From CAYVJW01 sp964451885 (GTDB lineage Bacteria > Patescibacteriota > Gracilibacteria > UBA4473): 20,233 bases of DNA. Of the stretch, positions 1 to 5,582 are shown in pieces. Positions within the stretch are counted from its first letter, which is position 1. Each line of letters starts with the position of its first letter. The notes under the pieces were generated by a model, which saw only the letters and a program-made list of their open reading frames with translations, made no database searches and was not told the DNA's origin. The stretch covers positions 1-20,233 of the forward strand of contig CAYVJW010000018.1 in assembly GCA_964451885.1 (NCBI GenBank), read 5' to 3'. Both the position numbers and the translations under genes were made by a program.

Positions 1-63
1 GGATTTTTTTTATCCTCTTATTTATAACATCAGCGCTGTAAAAAAGGAATTACCCGATACATG

Positions 64-80
64 AAAACGCCTGATTGGCG
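64..80 (-). terminator. Weak intrinsic terminator after the first Cys-module protein gene
   Basis: Read on the minus strand, a CGCC/GGCG stem with a 5-nt loop is followed directly by TTTT, 9 nt beyond the stop codon at 89-91. The stem is only 4 bp and the U-tract is short, so it is a weak terminator at best, but position and orientation fit the end of the 89-3745 transcript. Confidence 0.45.
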
Positions 81-88
81 AACACAAT

Positions 89-3000
89 CTACCACGAGAA
101 CCAGCTTGACTCTGGTTTTGTCTTAGTCCATTCCCCTTCACAGTATGGTATACCACCGATGAAATCCACTTTCCCTCCTTCAGAAGGACAGTGATATATG
201 GTGCCATCCTTACACTTCTGTCCGCCTCCCTCGGACGTATCCCACGGACACGGAAGTGGGTGATCAAAACCTTTCTTTACAACACCACCAGCTTTTTTCC
301 TTTCTTGTGCCCTGTCCTTTCTTTCTTGTGCCCTGTCCTTTCTTTCTTGTTCCCTGTCCTTTCTTTCTTGTTCCCTGTCCTTACTTCTTTCCCTGTCTGT
401 TACAGGTCTTTCCCCTATCACTCTCCCTCTTACCCTATCCCCTTTATATACTGTTCCTGTCTGCTGCATGGTTCTCTCCGCCTCTGCCCCTCCGCTTGCT
501 TCCTTCCCGAAGGCTGCTTCCATATCCCGGTCCGCCTTTGCCGCTTCTGCGGGAGTTACCTCTCTTTTCTTTCCGTTTTCTGTTACATACCATTTGTCGC
601 TGCCCTCTTTTGTGAATGATTTTTCTCCCGTCCCGGCTCCTGCGGGTGTCACAGAAGGTTTTGCCACTTTTGATACTGCTGAAGCGCTTGGTACCGCGGA
701 AGCCTTCACTGAAACCGCCGATTCGTACTCCCCGGCAGGAACCAGACAACAGTGAAGCTCTGACTTGCAGTCTCTTCCTCCCATTCCCCCGCTGCCGTAC
801 TTACATAACCCTCCTTCCTGAGACCGGTCTATATATTTTGCATATTTTGCATGTTTTGGGTTTTTATCACCTACGCAAAGGGCTTTTTCCTCTGTTCCGC
901 AAGGGTTTCCTGCCTCTCCGTTCCTTATACAGCATCGGCCGGATTCACATTTTCCCTCATGCACGACACTATCCCCGTCTCCGCAAGCCCAGGTAAATCC
1001 CAAGCTAGAACTAAGACACATCCCCGGTGCCATATCACCGTGAATTCCGGTACATTTCTTGCCTATTCCAGCCTTTGCTGTTTCTCTACAGCATTTATAG
1101 TTATCTTTACAATCAATTCCTTTCTGAGAAAAAAGCCCTGTTCCTCCTGCCGCCTCCCAGTCATCCGGGCACCCCAATCCTGATATTTTTTTACATTTTG
1201 CTATGTTTTCTTTCGGATAGGTTCCCACCATACCACAAGGTTCATCCGCTCCGGCCATAGGAACACAACACCTATTCTCCCCGCTGCAATCTTTATCTCC
1301 CTGAAGGTGAGCTTCGCTACTTGAGCAGAAAGATTTGCATTTTCCAAAATTCTTCCATCCGCATTCTCCGGTGCCCGTGACGGGTTTTTTCGTTGTCTCT
1401 TTTGCCCGGGCTTTCGCGGCCGCTCTTTCCCGGGCCTTCTTGGCCGCTCTTTCTCGGGCTTTTGCGGCTGCCGCGGCTTTTGCTTTTCTGATTGCTATTG
1501 CCCTGGCATAGGCTGGTGCTTTTTTTGCCGGACAAGTATCCTTGTCCTCCAGTCCGATCGTCACTTCCCTCAGGTCAACTTCAATGTCGTTTAATCCGTC
1601 CCCGTCAATGTCCATTCCGGCCTTGGCTCTGGCTTTTACGGGCATATAAGTCATTCCGTTGATGGCAAAAGTTGCTGTGTCCTTTGTAAGTGCGCAGAGG
1701 GTTATGGGATATTTTTTTTCTTTTGTCCATTTGGAGGAGATCATTGAAAAATCCTTCGTTTCTCCGATCCCTACCTTTATCTCATCTGACAAACCTCCCA
1801 GTTTTTGTTCGGGTTTAAAGTCCAATTCCTCGCCTTTTAGGGGGGGGGTAGGAGCTTTGCCGGTTTTTACTGGCTTTTCGGCCGCTTTTAAATCCGCCTC
1901 AGACTTTTTTATGTCACTGGGCGGAGCCCCTTTTGCTGTGGGAGCTTTTTTATTTTCCTCTTCCAAATTCTTCTCTGCCTGCTCTAGTTTCCCTTTTGCG
2001 ATGGATTTTTTCTTGGCGTAATCCTTTGTTACCGCTTCCTCGCAAGCTTCTACAGTCTTTGAGTTTCCCGCCTCCTTGCAGTTTTTCATCTGTTTCTCTT
2101 TGTTTGCATTCACTATTTCTTTTTCTTTCTTTGCCGCTGCAATGCCTTTTTCTGCTGCTTGTTGGCCTTCGGTTTTTGGAACATAGGAGGGGTCTTTTTG
2201 GGCTTTCATACCCTCTCGAGCGCTTGTCAAGTCCTGCTCCGCGTTCTCCTTTTTTTTGGCGTAAGTTTTTTTTGTCTGGTTTTGGCAAGTTGCAACAGCC
2301 TCTTTGTCTCCCGCTTTTTTACAGCTATCCAGCTGCCCCTGTTCTTCAGCATCCAAGGCTTTTCTTTTCGTTTTCGCAATCGCCACCTTGTTTTCTGCTT
2401 GTTTAATTTTCGCATCTTTTGCAGGGGGGGCCGCGGCGGGCTTTGTTGCGGGGGGAACTGGCAAAACTCCCGCATCAGGCTTTTTATCTGTTGTGGGGGT
2501 GGTTTTTTCGGGGGTGGTTTCTGCTTCTGCCGACAACTTTCTTACTTTTTCCGTTAGTGAGAATTTTTGTTCTTTATTATCTTTGGTCATGGAGGTTATG
2601 GTGTAGAAATTCATGTTATATCCTTCTTTATCTGCGTTTTCATTAAATTTAACGTCAAAGTTCATAGTGGCGTCATCAACGATGAGTAAGTCATCTTTAA
2701 AATCAAGTAACCACCCATCCGGTACTATTATGTCGCAAAACGCTCCCGGTGTTTTGGAATTCGTCTGTTTAAATTTTGCTGTGCTTAGGCCGGAAAGCTT
2801 ACGTTCTATTTCTGCGCATAGTTCGTTAAACTTAAGTTTTATAGAGTCAGTCATTCCTTTGTTATCGATAGTGATCAGTATTAACTCTGTTCCGACTTCT
2901 TTTATTGTGATCTCTTTATTATAGATTTCTCCTTTGTCATCAAAGGTGTCAAATTCCATCACCGAAGCGTCCACCCACAACCCCCCTGCGTCCGTCCCCA

Positions 3001-3745
3001 CAAAGTATTTTGGCATTTTTCCGCCTCCTTTGATCGCCGAGATTTTAAATCCATCTGCTTTGAGTCCGTATTTTTTTAATAATGTTTTGTTGCTTGCCAG
3101 TGTTGCATTTATATAATTTTTGGCGGATTCTTTTTCCTTTCCTGAGAGAGACGTTTTTGAGGAGGCGTCAGCTTTTTCGGTTGTACTTCTTCCTGTTGTT
3201 CCGTCTACTGCTGCTTTTATAGCCGCTGGCAAATCTATCGTACATGGAGTTATGTCTGCCTTCTTATATTTGTCCCCCATGCAAATGGTTTCTATTATAT
3301 TAAGCGACCTGAGGTCCTCTCCTGCCGTTTCTATCATTACCCTTATTTCCTTTTCTAGTGCCGGCCTCATGGCCGCTGGCAAGTCTCTCGTACATGCCGT
3401 TTTGGCTTCCTTCTTATATCGGGCATCGGTGTTGCAACTTCTTTCTATTATACGAAGACTATCAATATTATCGCCAGCCCCTTTTATCATTTTTCTTATT
3501 TCCGCTTCTGCCGCGTAAGATGCGAAAGCACTCTCTCCACAACAAAACACCCCCAAACAAAACACCCCCGCCAAAACCCATCGAAATTTACCTATATACC
3601 AAAAACCCCGAGGTTTACTCCTTGGGGTTCGAACGGTGCAATGGCCTAAGCAGGCGGACTTGTCATCCCTTCTTATTACATTAAAACAACTTCCCTTTGT
3701 CAAACATTTTTTTTTGAATAGGCTTATGAAGCTTGTGTTTTTCAT
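89..3745 (-). CDS. Giant secreted Cys-module protein with coiled-coil and DxDGDG domain (1218 aa)
   Basis: Unrecognised secreted protein, predicted to act outside the cytoplasmic membrane. A hydrophobic segment at residues ~56-70 ending CGESAFA looks like a signal peptide, preceded by an unusual 52-residue n-region. Two ~50-aa repeats follow (EIRKMIKGAG.. and EIRVMIETAG.., ~78-180), then a beta-rich region (~200-400) and two ~65-aa Lys/Glu/Ala coiled-coil repeats each with paired Cys (~450-595). Next come a small domain with DIDGDGLNDIEV (~716, Ca-binding-like), an Ala/Arg/Lys-rich helix, four six-cysteine modules ending in CC (~793-1000), an RKDRAQE heptad repeat (~1120-1148) and a four-Cys tail. 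The DxDGDG and Cys modules match those of the protein at 5583-8564. The start is uncertain: the ATG at 3745 lies in a leader repeat, but a promoter and terminator lie between it and the signal core, and no good in-frame start exists downstream. Role in adhesion or host contact is only a guess. Confidence 0.8.
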   Translation of the reverse strand: MKNTSFISLFKKKCLTKGSCFNVIRRDDKSACLGHCTVRTPRSKPRGFWYIGKFRWVLAGVFCLGVFCCGESAFASYAAEAEIRKMIKGAGDNIDSLRIIERSCNTDARYKKEAKTACTRDLPAAMRPALEKEIRVMIETAGEDLRSLNIIETICMGDKYKKADITPCTIDLPAAIKAAVDGTTGRSTTEKADASSKTSLSGKEKESAKNYINATLASNKTLLKKYGLKADGFKISAIKGGGKMPKYFVGTDAGGLWVDASVMEFDTFDDKGEIYNKEITIKEVGTELILITIDNKGMTDSIKLKFNELCAEIERKLSGLSTAKFKQTNSKTPGAFCDIIVPDGWLLDFKDDLLIVDDATMNFDVKFNENADKEGYNMNFYTITSMTKDNKEQKFSLTEKVRKLSAEAETTPEKTTPTTDKKPDAGVLPVPPATKPAAAPPAKDAKIKQAENKVAIAKTKRKALDAEEQGQLDSCKKAGDKEAVATCQNQTKKTYAKKKENAEQDLTSAREGMKAQKDPSYVPKTEGQQAAEKGIAAAKKEKEIVNANKEKQMKNCKEAGNSKTVEACEEAVTKDYAKKKSIAKGKLEQAEKNLEEENKKAPTAKGAPPSDIKKSEADLKAAEKPVKTGKAPTPPLKGEELDFKPEQKLGGLSDEIKVGIGETKDFSMISSKWTKEKKYPITLCALTKDTATFAINGMTYMPVKARAKAGMDIDGDGLNDIEVDLREVTIGLEDKDTCPAKKAPAYARAIAIRKAKAAAAAKARERAAKKARERAAAKARAKETTKKPVTGTGECGWKNFGKCKSFCSSSEAHLQGDKDCSGENRCCVPMAGADEPCGMVGTYPKENIAKCKKISGLGCPDDWEAAGGTGLFSQKGIDCKDNYKCCRETAKAGIGKKCTGIHGDMAPGMCLSSSLGFTWACGDGDSVVHEGKCESGRCCIRNGEAGNPCGTEEKALCVGDKNPKHAKYAKYIDRSQEGGLCKYGSGGMGGRDCKSELHCCLVPAGEYESAVSVKASAVPSASAVSKVAKPSVTPAGAGTGEKSFTKEGSDKWYVTENGKKREVTPAEAAKADRDMEAAFGKEASGGAEAERTMQQTGTVYKGDRVRGRVIGERPVTDRERSKDREQERKDREQERKDRAQERKDRAQERKKAGGVVKKGFDHPLPCPWDTSEGGGQKCKDGTIYHCPSEGGKVDFIGGIPYCEGEWTKTKPESSWFSW
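301..384 (-). repeat. Four tandem 21-bp units encoding an RKDRAQE-type heptad
   Basis: Four consecutive 21-bp copies (301-321, 322-342, 343-363, 364-384). The first two are identical; the last two differ from them at one or two bases. They lie inside the first secreted-protein gene and keep its frame, encoding a highly charged (E/D, R/K, Q) seven-residue repeat that probably forms an extended helix. Slippage at such a repeat would change protein length without a frameshift. Confidence 0.9.
3601..3627 (-). terminator. Intrinsic terminator of unit A
   Basis: Minus-strand stem CCCCAAGG / CCTCGGGG (8 bp, one G-U pair) with a 6-nt loop, followed by TTTTT. It lies within the N-terminal coding region of the large secreted protein gene, downstream of the unit A promoter. 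Confidence 0.6.
3601..3668 (-). ncRNA. Unit A: predicted ~68-nt small RNA or attenuated leader
   Basis: A strong promoter (3675-3703) predicts a start near 3668. The transcript would contain a small GCCT/AGGC hairpin and end in an 8-bp G:C-rich hairpin followed by five U (3601-3627). Its 3' part is about 59 bp of clear similarity to unit B, including ATACCAAAAACCCC and TTGGGGTTCGA on the plus strand. It lies inside the N-terminal coding region of the 89-3745 gene, so it could be an independent small RNA or an attenuator controlling that gene. No known RNA family was recognised. Confidence 0.45.
3675..3703 (-). promoter_or_regulatory. Sigma70-type promoter of unit A
   Basis: Minus strand: perfect -35 TTGACA (3698-3703), exactly 17-bp spacer, -10 TGTAAT (3675-3680, 5/6 match). 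The predicted start is about 3668. It is one of three near-consensus minus-strand promoters within 1.2 kb, all with a 17-bp spacer and all followed by a hairpin terminator. Confidence 0.65.
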
Positions 3746-3813
3746 TGTCTAAACCTTGATTTAGTTGATTAGAGGGTTAACAGGATTTCCTTATTCCTTT
3801 CTCCCCCCATACC

Positions 3814-3839
3814 AAAAACCCCAAGATAAAAGCTTGGGG
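3814..3839 (-). terminator. Intrinsic terminator of unit B
   Basis: Minus-strand stem CCCCAAG / CTTGGGG (7 bp, perfect) with a 7-nt loop, followed by TTTTTGG. It is nearly the same hairpin as in unit A. Confidence 0.65.
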
Positions 3840-3884
3840 TTCGATTGTACCAGTAAACCTGCTGTAGGAAGTTTGACACCTTTG
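3814..3884 (-). ncRNA. Unit B: predicted ~71-nt small RNA or attenuated leader
   Basis: Transcript predicted from the promoter at 3891-3919 to the terminator at 3814-3839. A small CCT/AGG stem-loop precedes the terminator hairpin. The 3' half is clearly related to unit A, so the two are diverged copies. The start codon of the first large secreted protein (3745) lies about 70 nt downstream, so read-through of this terminator would feed that gene. Confidence 0.45.
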
Positions 3885-3890
3885 CCTAAA

Positions 3891-3919
3891 AGTATAATCG
3901 AAACGTTGTATTTTGTCAA
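3891..3919 (-). promoter_or_regulatory. Sigma70-type promoter of unit B
   Basis: Minus strand: -35 TTGACA (3914-3919), 17-bp spacer, -10 TATACT (3891-3896, 5/6). Predicted start near 3884. The -10 overlaps a plus-strand TATAAT (3893-3898), which has only a 14-bp spacing to a plus-strand TTGACA and is therefore less convincing. Confidence 0.65.
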
Positions 3920-3934
3920 AATATTTTATATTCT
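3906..3934 (+). promoter_or_regulatory. Candidate promoter for the tRNA-like element
   Basis: Plus strand: TTGTAT (3906-3911), 17-bp spacer, TATTCT (3929-3934). The predicted start near 3941 is about 12 nt before the 5' end of the tRNA-like fold at 3953. It overlaps the divergent unit B promoter. Confidence 0.35.
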
Positions 3935-3952
3935 TTTTGTGCCTTGGTGGTC

Positions 3953-4024
3953 GGGGGTAGTTGCCGGTGGCCTGGCGGGAAGATTTGACGCCTTTCTTTT
4001 GGGGTTCGATTCCCCCTACCTCCA
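3953..4024 (+). ncRNA. tRNA-like cloverleaf, probable pseudo-tRNA
   Basis: A 72-nt segment folds like a tRNA. It has a 7-bp acceptor stem GGGGGTA/TACCTCC (one G-U), a 4-bp D stem (TGCC/GGCG) with an 8-nt loop, and a canonical T loop GTTCGATTC on a 4-bp stem with a closing mismatch. The anticodon arm is poor: the 7-nt-loop reading has an A-C mismatch and gives UGA, which would be serine, yet there is no long variable arm. An alternative 5-bp stem leaves a 9-nt loop. Position 8 is G, and the 3' flank is TCA instead of CCA. A competing hairpin (ACGCCTT/AAGGCGT, 3989-4034) overlaps the T arm. Most likely a decayed tRNA or a tRNA-derived element. Confidence 0.4.
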
Positions 4025-4036
4025 TCAAGGCGTTTA

Positions 4037-4106
4037 GAAATTTAAATATATTTTTTGTGTTTTTCATTGTCTGGTCACAGATTACACGGATTACGTATTT
4101 TTTCCA
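4037..4106 (-). repeat. Leader repeat copy b (orphan signal-peptide start)
   Basis: On the minus strand it carries TGGAAAAAA, the core AATCCGTGTAATCTGTGACC, then AGACAATG and codons for MKNTKNIFKF, matching the start of the protein at 5583-8564 (MKKTRNIFKF). Directly after that the reading runs into the antisense of the tRNA-like element and no secreted protein follows. It is therefore an orphan leader left from a lost gene or a mobile leader. It lies just downstream of the NYN gene. Confidence 0.7.
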
Positions 4107-4136
4107 CTTGCAGTCTTACGAGAAAGAGAATGTAGT

Positions 4137-4718
4137 CTAACCAGTTTTGCTTTCTTCGAACTGACTGCTCATTACATGAATAGTCTTCATCTTCATAGCA
4201 AAATCGGCTGAATCTTTCAATACATCGGCCTTTCTTTTGGGGGGAATAATAATTCCCACTTTTTTCTGAGGGAATAAATTTTTTACGGTTTTTATACCAG
4301 AAAGCAAGTCGCTGTCTCCGGAAATTAAAACCGCTGTATCAAACTTATTTCGTACGGCCAATTCGAAGAGCTTTACAGCTATATTTACATCCGTTTCCTT
4401 TTCTTCAAAAGAAATGTACAACTCTCTACAAGTAGCCATGCATTGCCTTCTTCTTTTTCTAAACTTTCCCAAATGCAAGAAAAAATCTTCAGAAGGCAGG
4501 TGCTCTATTCGTTTGAGATACTGAATCATTTCACGTGCATCTGACCATCCCCAATGAGGAAAAGCCGAAAAATAATGAATTTCAGAAACATCTTCTCCTT
4601 TTTTTAAAAAGTTATAAACCAGCTTCTCTGGGTTTATCCATCTATATGCCCTGTGTTCAGGAACTTTTAAAGCATGGTATAAGTTCAGGCCATCGATCAA
4701 AAAGCAAACTCTATTCAT
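4137..4718 (-). CDS. NYN-domain (PIN-like) ribonuclease, LabA/DUF88 family
   Basis: Predicted metal-dependent endoribonuclease of the NYN family (193 aa from the chosen start). The acidic active-site residues are visible: D9 in FLIDGLNLYHA, E108/D110 in EEKETDVNIAVK, and D135/D137 in LISGDSDLLSG. A CMATC pair at 93-97 lies in a basic stretch, as in many zinc-binding NYN proteins. Bacterial members act on RNA or are linked to stress and phage responses; the substrate here is unknown. An ATG three codons upstream (4727) is possible, but ATG 4718 lies exactly 7 nt after an extended -10 box and starts straight into the domain strand, so a leaderless start is favoured. It stands alone between unit C and leader repeat b, facing away from mazEF. 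Confidence 0.85.
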   Translation of the reverse strand: MNRVCFLIDGLNLYHALKVPEHRAYRWINPEKLVYNFLKKGEDVSEIHYFSAFPHWGWSDAREMIQYLKRIEHLPSEDFFLHLGKFRKRRRQCMATCRELYISFEEKETDVNIAVKLFELAVRNKFDTAVLISGDSDLLSGIKTVKNLFPQKKVGIIIPPKRKADVLKDSADFAMKMKTIHVMSSQFEESKTG

Positions 4719-4725
4719 CACGAAC

Positions 4726-4734
4726 ATTCTACCA
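4726..4734 (-). promoter_or_regulatory. Extended -10 promoter of the NYN gene
   Basis: Minus strand TGG-TAGAAT, an extended -10 (TGn plus a 5/6 match). It sits directly after the U-tract of unit C and has no recognisable -35. Seven nucleotides separate it from ATG 4718, which predicts a leaderless transcript. Confidence 0.4.
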
Positions 4735-4735
4735 C

Positions 4736-4759
4736 AAAAAAAATCCCCGCTCCACGGGG
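4736..4759 (-). terminator. Intrinsic terminator of unit C
   Basis: Minus-strand stem CCCCG/CGGGG (5 bp, perfect) with a 5-nt loop, then A and eight T. A textbook rho-independent terminator. Confidence 0.75.
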
Positions 4760-4794
4760 AACGGGGGACTTTGGATCAAGTCCAAAGCGACAGT
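4736..4794 (-). ncRNA. Unit C: predicted ~59-nt small RNA or attenuator ahead of the NYN gene
   Basis: Transcript predicted from the promoter at 4801-4829. It has a perfect 7-bp stem-loop (4769-4775 with 4781-4787, CTTTGGA/TCCAAAG) and then a terminator hairpin at 4736-4759. The layout matches units A and B although the sequence differs. The NYN start is 17 nt past the terminator, so it may either attenuate that gene or be an independent small RNA. Confidence 0.5.
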
Positions 4795-4800
4795 AACTCA

Positions 4801-4829
4801 ATTGTATCTACAAAAGGGCTAAAAGTCAA
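4801..4829 (-). promoter_or_regulatory. Sigma70-type promoter of unit C
   Basis: Minus strand: TTGACT (4824-4829), 17-bp spacer, TACAAT (4801-4806). Each hexamer is a 5/6 match. Predicted start about 4794. Confidence 0.6.
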
Positions 4830-4870
4830 ATTTTTTATCCCTAGGAATAGCAAGTAGCGAGGGCATTTTA

Positions 4871-4933
4871 TCGATTTTTATATATTTTTTCATTGTCTGG
4901 TCACAGATTACACGGATTGTGCGGATTTTTCCA
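4871..4933 (-). repeat. Leader repeat copy c (orphan)
   Basis: Minus strand: TGGAAAAATCCGCACAATCC continuing into the core GTGTAATCTGTGACCAGACAATG, then AAAAAATATATAAAAATCGAT. The start codon (4891-4893) opens only a 24-codon frame ending at 4819 with no signal core, so this is an orphan leader. Its upstream edge abuts the divergent mazE promoter. Confidence 0.7.
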
Positions 4934-4940
4934 TTTTCCT

Positions 4941-4969
4941 TTGATTTTATTTCCAATATTGTATATACT
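4941..4969 (+). promoter_or_regulatory. mazEF promoter with an overlapping palindrome
   Basis: TTGATT (4941-4946), 17-bp spacer, TATACT (4964-4969); predicted start about 4976, 19 nt before mazE. The 8-bp palindrome GTATATAC (4961-4968) overlaps the -10 and is a candidate operator for MazE/MazEF autoregulation. The palindrome's role is inference from the family. Confidence 0.55.
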
Positions 4970-4994
4970 TAGTTTATCTTTAAGTGAATTTATT

Positions 4995-5228
4995 ATGGAA
5001 ATTCAGATTGCTAAATGGGGTAACAGTTTGGGAATACGTATACCTCGCCCTTTGGCCGATCAGTTGGGGCTTGAGGATGGAGGAAGGGTAAATTTATCGT
5101 TAACGGGGGACTCTATAGTTCTTCGGAAAAAAAAGTATGTTCTGGACGATTTGGTTTCGCAAATAACGCCCGAAAATATGCATAAAGAAATTAATTGGGG
5201 AGACTCTGTTGGTAAAGAAATATGGTAA
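4995..5228 (+). CDS. mazE: MazE-family antitoxin (AbrB/SpoVT fold)
   Basis: Antitoxin and DNA-binding autoregulator of a type II toxin-antitoxin pair, 77 aa. The N-terminal swapped-hairpin motif (IAKWGNSLGIRIPRPL, residues 4-19) and the C-terminal toxin-binding tail (ITPENMHKEINWG, ending KEIW) closely follow E. coli MazE. An upstream in-frame ATG at 4893 exists, but the 34 residues it would add read through the leader repeat and promoter, so ATG 4995 is chosen. The stop overlaps the mazF start by 7 nt, indicating translational coupling. It is wedged between leader repeat c and a convergent secreted-protein gene. Confidence 0.9.
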   Translation: MEIQIAKWGNSLGIRIPRPLADQLGLEDGGRVNLSLTGDSIVLRKKKYVLDDLVSQITPENMHKEINWGDSVGKEIW

Positions 5229-5560
5229 ATTCTGATTATATTCCGGCTCGCGGGGATATTATTTGGCTTGATTTTAATCCCCAAAAAGGAAAAGAACAGG
5301 CTGGCAAAAGGCCGGCTCTTGTTCTGTCTCCTTATAGCCATAATGCGGCTTCGGGTTTAGTGATTGTTTGCCCTATTACGAGCCGGATAAAAAATTATCC
5401 CTTTGAGGTGCCGCTTGATTCTAAATCTGAGGTATCCGGAGCGGTTTTAGTCAATCAAATTAGAAGTATTGATTGGAAAATGCGAAAGACCGAGTACGGA
5501 GGAAAAAGCTCTGCAAAAGTATTGGAGGAAGTATTTGGTAGGCTTGATGTTTTGTTGTGA
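5222..5560 (+). CDS. mazF: MazF-family endoribonuclease toxin
   Basis: Sequence-specific mRNA interferase (PemK/MazF family), 112 aa, the usual length. The conserved core is intact: PARGDIIWLDFNPQKGKEQAG, KRPALVLSPYSHN with R30, and CPITSRIKNYPFEV with T53, equivalent to the catalytic Arg and Thr pair of known MazF proteins. It starts inside the last codons of mazE (overlap 5222-5228). It ends 22 nt before the stop codon of the convergent gene at 5583, with no obvious bidirectional terminator between them. It appears functional; the cleavage motif cannot be read from the sequence. Confidence 0.92.
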   Translation: MVNSDYIPARGDIIWLDFNPQKGKEQAGKRPALVLSPYSHNAASGLVIVCPITSRIKNYPFEVPLDSKSEVSGAVLVNQIRSIDWKMRKTEYGGKSSAKVLEEVFGRLDVLL

Positions 5561-5582
5561 AGGGGATAAACCTTGTTTCTTG

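Larger units (their letters stand above)
3573..3747 (-). repeat. Leader repeat copy a, split by a 132-bp in-frame insertion
   Basis: The two ends match the leader of the gene at 5583-8564: positions ~3728-3747 give GACAATGAAAAACACA (start codon and first codons) and ~3573-3597 give TATATAGGTAAATTTCGATGG (codons YIGKFRW, against NIFKFRW in the intact copy). Between them are 44 extra codons (132 bp, ~3598-3733) with no stop. The insert carries the promoter and hairpin of unit A. Upstream of the ATG the match to the repeat core is lost. Confidence 0.65.

Noticed and set aside
3953..4027. tmRNA end
   Set aside because: The T loop and acceptor end resemble a tmRNA 3' end, but the acceptor pairs within 72 nt and there is no GGATTCGAC-type 5' sequence or tag frame.
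3777..4067. Minus-strand frame starting MKNTKNIFKF and running to 3777
   Set aside because: After the leader repeat it reads antisense to the tRNA-like fold (MEVGGIEPQ is a typical antisense-tRNA peptide) and through the unit B promoter. It is not a gene.
4893..4994. Upstream extension of mazE to ATG 4893
   Set aside because: The added 34 codons lie over the leader repeat and the promoter (4941-4969), and homologues begin at the ATG at 4995.
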